From: Bacteroidota bacterium
GTDB lineage: Bacteria; Bacteroidota; Bacteroidia; Chitinophagales; Chitinophagaceae
DNA length: 28,523 bases
Direction: 5' to 3'
Assembly: GCA_028876035.1 (NCBI GenBank)
Contig: JAGWTK010000005.1
Coordinates: 1-28,523, forward strand
Position 1 is the stretch's first letter. Every line of letters starts with the position of its first letter. Below the pieces are notes generated by a model that made no database searches, had not been told where the DNA came from, and saw only the letters and a list, made by a program, of their open reading frames with translations. A program made the position numbers and the translations under genes. Positions 1 through 7,217 of this stretch are shown piece after piece.

Positions 1-563
1 AGATCGATGGCGGCAGAACCCAGTCGCCTAACCGGAATTCCTTTTCGTATCAATACAGAGAATACATCGAGCGGGCCATTGGGTGTATTCAAATAAGTAT
101 AGGGAAAGCCCGTGACCAGGCAGGCTTTGTTGAGATCAACCTGGCGGCTTACACTTATCTTCTTGTCATTGAGCCATGCACCCTGTCCTTTCTCGGCAAA
201 AAAGAATTCGTTCAAAAAGGGATTGTATACCGCACCCATGATCATGTTGCCAGCCTTCTCAATGCCGATGCTTACACAGCAGATGGGAATACCGTTGGCG
301 AAATTGATGGTGCCATCGATAGGATCCACGATCCATTTGTATTCACTGTCCATTTTTAATTCACCCGCCTCTTCGCTCAGCAGAAAATGGTCCGGGAAGT
401 CTTTACGAACGGTTTCGAATATCTTTTTTTCTGCAGCCAGGTCTGCTTCAGTTACCGGGTTATTGATACCTTCTTTATTGGTAACGGTGAACTCGCCGTT
501 GAAATAATGTGTCAGCACAGCCGCCCCTGCTTTGGCGGCTGCTATCAGCGTCGTTTTTAACAT
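1..563 (-). CDS. Inositol monophosphatase family protein (partial, 3' end cut by window)
   Basis: This is a Mg2+-dependent phosphatase of the inositol monophosphatase/SuhB/CysQ superfamily. It would hydrolyse a sugar-, inositol- or nucleotide-type phosphate monoester in the cytoplasm. Reading from the ATG at 563, about 187 residues are visible. They contain the first metal-binding motif (WIVDPIDGTINF, around residues 77-88, with D80 and D83), the upstream acidic pair in LLSEEAGE (E64/E65) and TEAD (D41). The C-terminal part, with the second conserved Asp motif, lies outside the window. The last visible residues (RRLGSAAID) match the approach to that region. It lies 51 bp downstream of the aldo/keto reductase gene on the same strand, so the two may be co-transcribed. 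Exact substrate cannot be told from sequence; family assignment is secure. Confidence 0.93.
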   Translation of the reverse strand, partial: MLKTTLIAAAKAGAAVLTHYFNGEFTVTNKEGINNPVTEADLAAEKKIFETVRKDFPDHFLLSEEAGELKMDSEYKWIVDPIDGTINFANGIPICCVSIGIEKAGNMIMGAVYNPFLNEFFFAEKGQGAWLNDKKISVSRQVDLNKACLVTGFPYTYLNTPNGPLDVFSVLIRKGIPVRRLGSAAID

Positions 564-614
564 GGCGCAAAGATAACAGCCCCCAACAAAAGGACGGCAA
601 GAAAGCGCTGATAC

Positions 615-1604
<990 letters not shown>

Positions 1605-1627
1605 GGTATCGTTTGGTCAGTTAAAGA

Positions 1628-2890
1628 ATGGCGCAATGGCACCGGTCAAAGCTCTGGCAAAAATCTTCTATTTTAGCAAACTTCAAAACGCCTGATTTGC
1701 TATCAATTGTAATTGTAAGCTATAATGTAAAATATTTCCTCGCGCAATGCCTGGATGCAGTACAAAAATCGGCGAAGGGGATGGGGGCGGAAATTATCGT
1801 AGTCGATAACAACTCTTCAGACGGTTCGGTTGCTTTTCTGCAAAATAAATTTCCACAGGTTCAAACGATCGCTTTACAGGAAAACCTGGGTTTTGCCAGG
1901 GCGAATAATATTGGCTGGAAGCAATCAAAAGGGAACTATGTTTTATTCCTGAATCCCGATACCATTATCGGGGAAGATTGTCTCAGGAATATTAACCATC
2001 GATTTGAAGAGGACGAACAAACAGGCGCCATGGGCGTGCGGATGATTGATGGATCGGGACGATTTCTTCCGGAGTCAAAAAGAGGATTTCCTGGCCCGGC
2101 AGCATCCTTTTACAAACTGAGTGGTTTGATTCACCTTTTCCCCCGGTCCGCGTCCATCGCACAATATTACCTGGGACATCTGCCTGAAAAAGCGGTGCAA
2201 CCGGTAGAAGTGCTGGCGGGTGCCTGCATGGCCGTCCGGCGATCTTTATTGGAAAAAACCGGCGGCTTCGATGAACGCTTTTTCATGTACGGCGAAGACA
2301 TTGACCTGAGCTATCAAATCCGTCAACTGGGGTATCAAAACTATTACCTGGGCAACACCAGCATCATTCACTTTAAGGGTGAAAGCACACGGAAGAATTT
2401 CGGTTATACAAGACAGTTTTATAAGGCCATGAAGCTTTTTGTCGATAAGCACCCGCAGGGCCTGCCAGGCGTACTCTTTAAACTCGCTATTGGAGCCGGC
2501 GCCTTTTTATCCGGTATCAAACAATTGCTTCCCTCCCCGCGAAAGCGCTTTGCAAGGGAACAGGAAACAACGATCGTCTGCGGAAAGGGTGCCGATTGTG
2601 TTGGGCTGGAAAAAAAACTCCCTGCAGTTTTGCCCGGTGCAGGCATACTCACGGTGAACGACACACGAAATTTGGGGTCGTTTATAAAGCCGGGTAGTCA
2701 TATTCGCCTGGTGTTTTGTCCGCAGGAGCTGTCTTATGCAGATCAGATAAGTGCCACCGAGACCTGGGGGAGCGCACTCCAATGTTGGTTTTACTGCGTT
2801 GAATCAGAGGCTATTATAACTAGTTCGACAAAAGGAGCAATGGGAATGACAATAGAATTGGGCGGAGAAAACGGAACCGGGAAGGGCTAA
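1628..2890 (+). CDS. Glycosyltransferase family 2 (rhamnosyltransferase-like)
   Basis: This protein is a GT-A fold, inverting glycosyltransferase that would add a sugar from a nucleotide-sugar donor to a cell-surface polysaccharide or glycolipid. The N-terminal domain starts at SIVIVSYN (residues 26-33), has the nucleotide-binding VVDNNSSDGS (58-67) and FLNPDT (107-112), and ends with the GGFDERFFMYGEDIDLSYQIRQLG block typical of WbbL-like rhamnosyltransferases. After residue 275 there is one hydrophobic stretch (FKLAIGAGAFLSGI) and a C-terminal region of about 110 residues that I do not recognise. The annotated ATG gives about 20 residues before the domain; a TTG at 1697 would begin just before the first strand and is a plausible alternative. 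The acceptor cannot be predicted. Confidence 0.9.
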   Translation: MAQWHRSKLWQKSSILANFKTPDLLSIVIVSYNVKYFLAQCLDAVQKSAKGMGAEIIVVDNNSSDGSVAFLQNKFPQVQTIALQENLGFARANNIGWKQSKGNYVLFLNPDTIIGEDCLRNINHRFEEDEQTGAMGVRMIDGSGRFLPESKRGFPGPAASFYKLSGLIHLFPRSASIAQYYLGHLPEKAVQPVEVLAGACMAVRRSLLEKTGGFDERFFMYGEDIDLSYQIRQLGYQNYYLGNTSIIHFKGESTRKNFGYTRQFYKAMKLFVDKHPQGLPGVLFKLAIGAGAFLSGIKQLLPSPRKRFAREQETTIVCGKGADCVGLEKKLPAVLPGAGILTVNDTRNLGSFIKPGSHIRLVFCPQELSYADQISATETWGSALQCWFYCVESEAIITSSTKGAMGMTIELGGENGTGKG

Positions 2891-3038
2891 AAATGAAAAA
2901 GGGGCCAGAATAGAAATTCAACCCCGTTTTAAAATCCAATATCCTATGAAAAACCGATGCAATGTTATAGGATTAATTTGGTTCCTGCAATACCTTGGAC
3001 TGGGTATTTTGGAAATATTTTATTGTGTAAAAGCACAA

Positions 3039-3659
3039 CTATTTTTTAATCAACTTCTCAGAGATGATTCTGTTGCTGTCTTTTTGAATCAATGTTATAA
3101 CATAAATGCCCGGCTCTAATGCCGATACATCCATCACCTTGATGCCGGCCGGAATTCGTTCTGCAATCAGGGCTTTCCCGTAGTTATCGCTAATTTGTAC
3201 ATCAACGCCCATTTCTGTTTTGACGATGAGCACCTTATCGACCGGGTTAGGATAAAACCGAAGTGAGATATCACTTACCGGTGTAGCTTCCAGCGCGGTG
3301 GAGTAAAAGCTGCGGCTGCCGTTGGTCATTTTTACGCGGTAATGCAATTTTCCCCTGGGCGGCGCATCGTCCGTAAATTCAAACCAGCCCCCGTTGGCAT
3401 ATTTGGTCAGTCCCACCGGGAAAAAATCGACCCCGTTGCTGCTTCGCTCCACTGCATAAAAAGTTTCATTGCTAAGGCTATCTGCCCTCCAACGCAATAC
3501 GGCTTTGTTATCACGTTCTGTTACTGAAAATCCATGCAGCGGGAAGCCCGATGTGTCGGCACTGAACAACGTGCCAGGTACAATAACTGCGGGAACGAAC
3601 TGGCCAAAGCCAGCCAGAACTGTAAAACATGCGAAAAATGCAAGGAAAACGCGCTTCAT
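3039..3659 (-). CDS. Small secreted protein with FN3-like region and T9SS type A sorting domain
   Basis: The start is placed at the ATG at 3659 because a clean signal peptide follows (MKRVFLAFFACFTVLAGFGQ); the open frame extends further upstream without support. The mature part has a beta-rich segment resembling a fibronectin III domain (VLRWRADSLSNETFYAVERSSNG), then the last 74 residues form a type IX secretion sorting domain (LRFYPNPVDKVLIVKT to the end KLIKK, with LEPGIYVITL). The protein would cross the inner membrane by Sec and the outer membrane by the T9SS, ending on the cell surface or outside. At 206 residues it is little more than one domain plus the sorting signal, with no catalytic motif. 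It runs convergent to the upstream glycosyltransferase gene. Biological role unknown. Confidence 0.88.
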   Translation of the reverse strand: MKRVFLAFFACFTVLAGFGQFVPAVIVPGTLFSADTSGFPLHGFSVTERDNKAVLRWRADSLSNETFYAVERSSNGVDFFPVGLTKYANGGWFEFTDDAPPRGKLHYRVKMTNGSRSFYSTALEATPVSDISLRFYPNPVDKVLIVKTEMGVDVQISDNYGKALIAERIPAGIKVMDVSALEPGIYVITLIQKDSNRIISEKLIKK

Positions 3660-3808
3660 CGAGGGGGAAAACGTTAAAAATGTGGACAACCTGTTAACAA
3701 ATACCATACCATCCACACCATCAACGCGCTATATCTTCCCTTTTTTATTGAAAACATGTTATAGTTTTCCAAAATCACGGAATCTTCATCATCAATCCTC
3801 GCAGCCTC

Positions 3809-4261
3809 ATGAATATGACCCGGCAGATGCCATTTCGGAAAAGAATTGCCCTGGTAGCGCACGATAACCGCAAGCACGACCTGATTGAATGGGCCGAACA
3901 CAACAAAGTAGTATTGGCAAAACACGAATTGATTGCAACCGGTACCACGGGCACACTACTGGAAACGCAGCTCGACCGGCCGGTACTGAAGATGATGAGT
4001 GGTCCCCTGGGGGGCGATCAGCAGATTGGATCCATGATCGCTGAGTCGCGGATCGACATCCTGATCTTTTTCTGGGATCCGATGGAAGCGCAACCGCACG
4101 ACCCCGATATCAAAGCACTCTTGCGACTGGCAGTTGTTTGGAATATCCCGATGGCCTGCGATCGGGCAACAGCCGATTTTATTTTTACTTCCCCCCTGAT
4201 GCATGATACGTATGAGTGCCAGGTGCCGGATTATTCGGTGTATCTCAAGCGCAAAGTTTAA
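3809..4261 (+). CDS. mgsA: Methylglyoxal synthase
   Basis: This enzyme converts dihydroxyacetone phosphate to methylglyoxal plus phosphate, the cytoplasmic bypass that relieves sugar-phosphate stress. The 150-residue protein aligns along its whole length with the E. coli enzyme as I remember it. It carries IALVAHDNRK (H18), ATGTTGTL (phosphate-binding loop), SGPLGGDQQIG (D70), FFWDP (D90) and PHDPDIKALLRLAVVWNIP (H97, D100), which correspond to the known catalytic and substrate-binding residues. A second ATG lies two codons in; either start works. The upstream gap to the divergent T9SS gene is 149 bp. The downstream gap contains a word-iterated inverted repeat rather than a recognisable terminator. 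Confidence 0.97.
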   Translation: MNMTRQMPFRKRIALVAHDNRKHDLIEWAEHNKVVLAKHELIATGTTGTLLETQLDRPVLKMMSGPLGGDQQIGSMIAESRIDILIFFWDPMEAQPHDPDIKALLRLAVVWNIPMACDRATADFIFTSPLMHDTYECQVPDYSVYLKRKV

Positions 4262-4451
4262 AAGTTGAAGGGTTTAAGAGTTTAAAAGTTGCTGCCGCGC
4301 TCTTAGCCGCTGATAGTGCAAAGTTTGGTCTGTGGGCCAGTTCAGCATGACCCGGCAATCAGTCCGACCAGAAAAGTATGTTTAATTCGCAGAATGCAGA
4401 TGCACAGAAAGAACCCTTAAACTCTTAAACATTTAAACCCTTAAACTAAAG
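4262..4451. repeat. Intergenic inverted repeat built from iterated GTTTAA-type words
   Basis: The gap between the convergent mgsA and dioxygenase genes has A/T-rich arms at its two ends. A 14-base string GTTTAAGAGTTTAA at 4272-4285 has its exact reverse complement at 4417-4430. Both arms consist of repeated 7-10 base words of the type (A/G)(A/G)GTTTAA, and the words are not in the same order in the two arms. The 119 bases between the arms are ordinary mixed sequence with no open frame. The RNA could fold into a long hairpin that would serve as a terminator from either side. The repeat pattern is seen directly; its function is inference. Confidence 0.75.
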
Positions 4452-4453
4452 AT

Positions 4454-5425
4454 TCACCATTTCTCAAGTCCCAACAACTTCTTTCCTAAGTCCGATAACA
4501 CGGCGGTCCTGTACTTCGTCTGCTCCCAGTTCCTGGGGTCTCCGGGAAATGCATAGCCTTCAGGCGCAATGCGATTTTTCCATGAATTGATTCGCCATTG
4601 CCGCAGGGGTTCATTATCCTCTTCTGCAGGCATCATGGAAATATATTGGGCCAGCCTCACTTTGTTGCCGCTTTGGTTGGCGCGGATGCCATGCGCAAGC
4701 AGGCTATTAAATATGAGCAAATCGCCGGCCTCCATTTTTACTTTTACAATATCGAAACCCGTCGTATCAGGTTTGAAATGATCGCGGTTATCCGGTTGCG
4801 TTAGTTTCCAGGTATCATAGGTGCGGAACAATTCAGGAATACATTGAAAACCGCCCATGTTCTCGTCTGTTTGATCAGCGAGCGCGAGCACGCCCTGCAC
4901 GTTTTCCGGTTTGGTTTCAGGATCGTAGTCCCAATGGATAAAACCTTTGTATTCGAAGCCGGGCCGGATCGGCAGGTTGAGGTTGGCCCGGTCGATCGTT
5001 ACCCAAAGCTTTTCGGTGCCCCAGATATCGGCAAAAGCCTGGTGTACTTTTGGAAATTGGCGGTTATCCCATAAATACTGGTGATTGTATACCTCCACCA
5101 TACCAGTATTGGTCAGTTCTTTCATCTGCATCTCGGCGCGGGGTGGTGCGTACCAGGTAGCGGGGTCCTGCGGGTCTTTCTCTTCAAACTCCCAAAGAAA
5201 AGATGCCAGTCTTGCCGCCTGTTCTTTCGGCACTGCATTCCTGACAACGATATAACCATTGTGCTTCCAGAACTGCCAGTCCTCCTCAGACAACACCCGA
5301 AGCGGTTCGCCGTTGCTGCGATCGTTCAATTTAAGTTTGCTGCTTTTGGCCGTAGAGGGATTTCCTGGAATGTCTTTGTGCGCATTCATCGTTCCGGTGG
5401 CCGCAGTAGGCTGCATGGTATTCAT
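4454..5425 (-). CDS. Phytanoyl-CoA dioxygenase (PhyH) family protein
   Basis: This is a cytoplasmic Fe(II)/2-oxoglutarate-dependent oxygenase that would hydroxylate a small organic substrate. The iron-binding facial triad is visible as HWD in the segment KGFIHWDYD (H164 and D166 counted from the chosen start) and the distal histidine in NSLLAHGIR (H245). The 2-oxoglutarate-binding arginine is R257 in KVRLAQYI. The start is set at the ATG at 5425 because the upstream extension to 5497 has no domain similarity and would run through a palindrome that looks regulatory. The C-terminal end is rich in W/R (PLRQWRINSWKNR). It is divergent from an AraC-type regulator, a layout that suggests control by it. 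The substrate is unknown. Confidence 0.9.
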   Translation of the reverse strand: MNTMQPTAATGTMNAHKDIPGNPSTAKSSKLKLNDRSNGEPLRVLSEEDWQFWKHNGYIVVRNAVPKEQAARLASFLWEFEEKDPQDPATWYAPPRAEMQMKELTNTGMVEVYNHQYLWDNRQFPKVHQAFADIWGTEKLWVTIDRANLNLPIRPGFEYKGFIHWDYDPETKPENVQGVLALADQTDENMGGFQCIPELFRTYDTWKLTQPDNRDHFKPDTTGFDIVKVKMEAGDLLIFNSLLAHGIRANQSGNKVRLAQYISMMPAEEDNEPLRQWRINSWKNRIAPEGYAFPGDPRNWEQTKYRTAVLSDLGKKLLGLEKW

Positions 5426-5458
5426 ATCACAAGATTTCGTTGGTGAACCACAAAGCTG

Positions 5459-5478
5459 CCCGTTTTTCGAAAGACGGG
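5459..5478. promoter_or_regulatory. Near-perfect 20-bp palindrome between divergent dioxygenase and AraC genes
   Basis: The 20 bases form a palindrome centred on TTTCGAAA with flanking CCCGT and ACGGG arms; only one symmetric position pair does not match. It lies 34 bp upstream of the dioxygenase start chosen here and 81 bp upstream of the AraC gene. The position and symmetry fit an operator for a dimeric regulator. AraC proteins more often bind direct repeats, so the binder is uncertain. It could also be an RNA hairpin in a leader. Confidence 0.4.
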
Positions 5479-5558
5479 TTGTCGCTGCTCTCGCCAATAT
5501 TTGCTCTATATTGACTTTTTTTTAGATATTATGTAGAAATTAGCGAAAAATACGGCAA

Positions 5559-6404
5559 ATGAAGATAGCGAAGGAGGAAGTTGTTTGCGATCCTGGCCAG
5601 TCATTCCGGCTATTTGAACCACGACTGCGCAATCATTTTTTCTGGCACTATCATCCCGAGATCGAGCTGGTGTATGTTGAAGCCAGTCATGGTATCTGTC
5701 ACGTCGGTCAGCACGTATCCAGCTTCACCCAAAGCGCCCTTGTGCTAATAGGCCCCAATGTGCCCCATCTCAATTTCGATTATGGTGTGAAGACGGCCTA
5801 CCGCCAGGTGGTGATACAATTGAAGCAGGATTTTCTTGGCACGGCCTGGGAACACACACCTGAATTTGCCCGCATTGCCCGGCTTTTTGAACGCTCCGTT
5901 ATGGGCATTGCTTTTAGTACGTCTACCGCCGGAGATATTGTGAAGCGAATGCGGGAGATGAAAAAACTCAGTGGATTGGACCGGCTGCTGCGATTGGTAG
6001 AAATCCTGGATTTCCTGGCGGAAGCGAAAGATGCTACATTATTGAATACCCGGGATACACGCGTAAAACTCTTTCTGAATGATAAGATTCGCATGGGTTC
6101 CATTTATGAGTATATCCATGCCCGTTATGACCGCGCTCCGGATGTAAACGAGGTGGCCGCTAAGGTACACCTGAGCACGGCCGCCTTCTGCCGCTATTTC
6201 AAGCAACAAACCAATCTTACTTTCACGGATTTTGTGAACCAATACCGTACCACCCAGGCAAAAACATTGTTGCTGAAGGGCTATTCCGTATCCCAGACCT
6301 GCTACGATGTAGGTTTCGAAAGTCTTTCCTATTTCAATGCATTGTTCCGAAGGCTCGCAGGTGAAAATCCATCCGCCTTCAGGAAGCGGCTGATGCAGCA
6401 TTAA
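5559..6404 (+). CDS. AraC family transcriptional regulator
   Basis: This is a 281-residue one-component regulator. The N-terminal half is a cupin-type sensing domain (FFWHYHPEIELVYVEASHG, then GPNVPHLNFDYG), which in this family binds a small ligand. The C-terminal 100 residues hold the two helix-turn-helix units. The first is VNEVAAKVHLSTAAFCRYFKQ. The second is SVSQTCYDVGFESLSYFNALFRRLAGENPSAFRK, the canonical AraC signature. It is transcribed away from the PhyH-family dioxygenase across a 133-bp gap holding a near-palindrome, so the dioxygenase is the natural first target. A YdeI-like gene follows 60 bp downstream. The ligand is unknown. Confidence 0.95.
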   Translation: MKIAKEEVVCDPGQSFRLFEPRLRNHFFWHYHPEIELVYVEASHGICHVGQHVSSFTQSALVLIGPNVPHLNFDYGVKTAYRQVVIQLKQDFLGTAWEHTPEFARIARLFERSVMGIAFSTSTAGDIVKRMREMKKLSGLDRLLRLVEILDFLAEAKDATLLNTRDTRVKLFLNDKIRMGSIYEYIHARYDRAPDVNEVAAKVHLSTAAFCRYFKQQTNLTFTDFVNQYRTTQAKTLLLKGYSVSQTCYDVGFESLSYFNALFRRLAGENPSAFRKRLMQH

Positions 6405-6464
6405 ATAATGACCAGCGTCTTCCTGAAATTCTGCAGTTTAAGTAACTTGTCAGAAAGCTTTTTT

Positions 6465-7073
6465 ATGCCCGGTAAGGATCCACGCATCGATGCCTATATA
6501 AAAAAATCCGCCGCTTTTGCCGTGCCTGTGCTCGAGCACCTGCGACAGCTCGTGCATACGGTATGTGCAGATGCAGAAGAAACAATGAAATGGTCTTTTC
6601 CGCATTTTGTTTACAAAGGCGAGATTCTCTGCAGTATGGCTTCTTTCAAACAGCATTGCGCTTTTGGCTTCTGGAAAGCGCCGATAATGAAAGACGCCGA
6701 CATATTGTTAGGGAACCGGGAACATGGTATGGGTAGCATCGGGAAGATTACATCATTGAAAGAGCTGCCGCCCGACAAGCAATTGACGGCATGGATTAAA
6801 GAAGCCATGAAGCTGAACGAAGCCGGTATTAAAGTGGAAAAACAAAAACCGCCGGCAAAGGCGCCCGCTGCCATCCCTGGTTTTTTCAAGAAAGCACTTG
6901 CAGCCAATAAAGCGGCTGAAAAGCATTTCAAAGCATTCAGTCCGTCCCAGCAGCGCGAGTACATTGATTGGCTGACCGACGCAAAAACCGCCGCTACGCA
7001 GGAAAAACGCCTGGCGCAGGCCCTGGAATGGATAGCGGAAGGCAAGATAAGGAACTGGAAATATGTGAGATAG
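6465..7073 (+). CDS. YdeI/DUF1801 family protein
   Basis: The predicted protein of 202 residues starts at the ATG at 6465, directly before MPGKDPRIDAYI; the frame is open upstream to 6408 but that part is not family-like. Residues about 15-110 match the DUF1801 fold (VLEHLRQLVHTVCADAEETMKWSFPHFVYKG, FKQHCAFGFWK). The tail (HFKAFSPSQQREYIDWLTDAKTAATQEKRLAQALEWIAEGKIRNWKY) matches the OmdA/YdeI C-terminal helical domain. Between them is a Lys/Ala/Pro linker. These proteins are small and cytoplasmic, with no agreed biochemical activity; in Bacillus YdeI-like genes are stress-linked. It follows the AraC gene on the same strand and may be co-transcribed. Confidence 0.9.
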   Translation: MPGKDPRIDAYIKKSAAFAVPVLEHLRQLVHTVCADAEETMKWSFPHFVYKGEILCSMASFKQHCAFGFWKAPIMKDADILLGNREHGMGSIGKITSLKELPPDKQLTAWIKEAMKLNEAGIKVEKQKPPAKAPAAIPGFFKKALAANKAAEKHFKAFSPSQQREYIDWLTDAKTAATQEKRLAQALEWIAEGKIRNWKYVR

Positions 7074-7217
7074 GAACCAAACGTTAGGACATTGTGAATA
7101 GCGGCGTAAATGTGTTACATTAACAAAACCTTTCAACCAGATTGACAAACTTTAAGGCAGCAAAACCGTCTAACCTTAGCCGGACCTTTCATCCTTAATG
7201 TTTAAAAAAAATCCGTC

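Noticed and set aside
2946..3119. Plus-strand 57-codon frame encoding a hydrophobic peptide (MKNRCNVIGLIWFLQYLGLG...)
   Set aside because: It overlaps the T9SS gene antisense over its last 80 bases, the hydrophobicity may be chance, and there is no start signal or family match.
3749..3770. GAAAAC...GTTTTC inverted repeat upstream of mgsA
   Set aside because: A 6-bp A/T-rich match with an 8-base spacer is likely by chance in an A/T-rich gap, and no repeat partner was found elsewhere.
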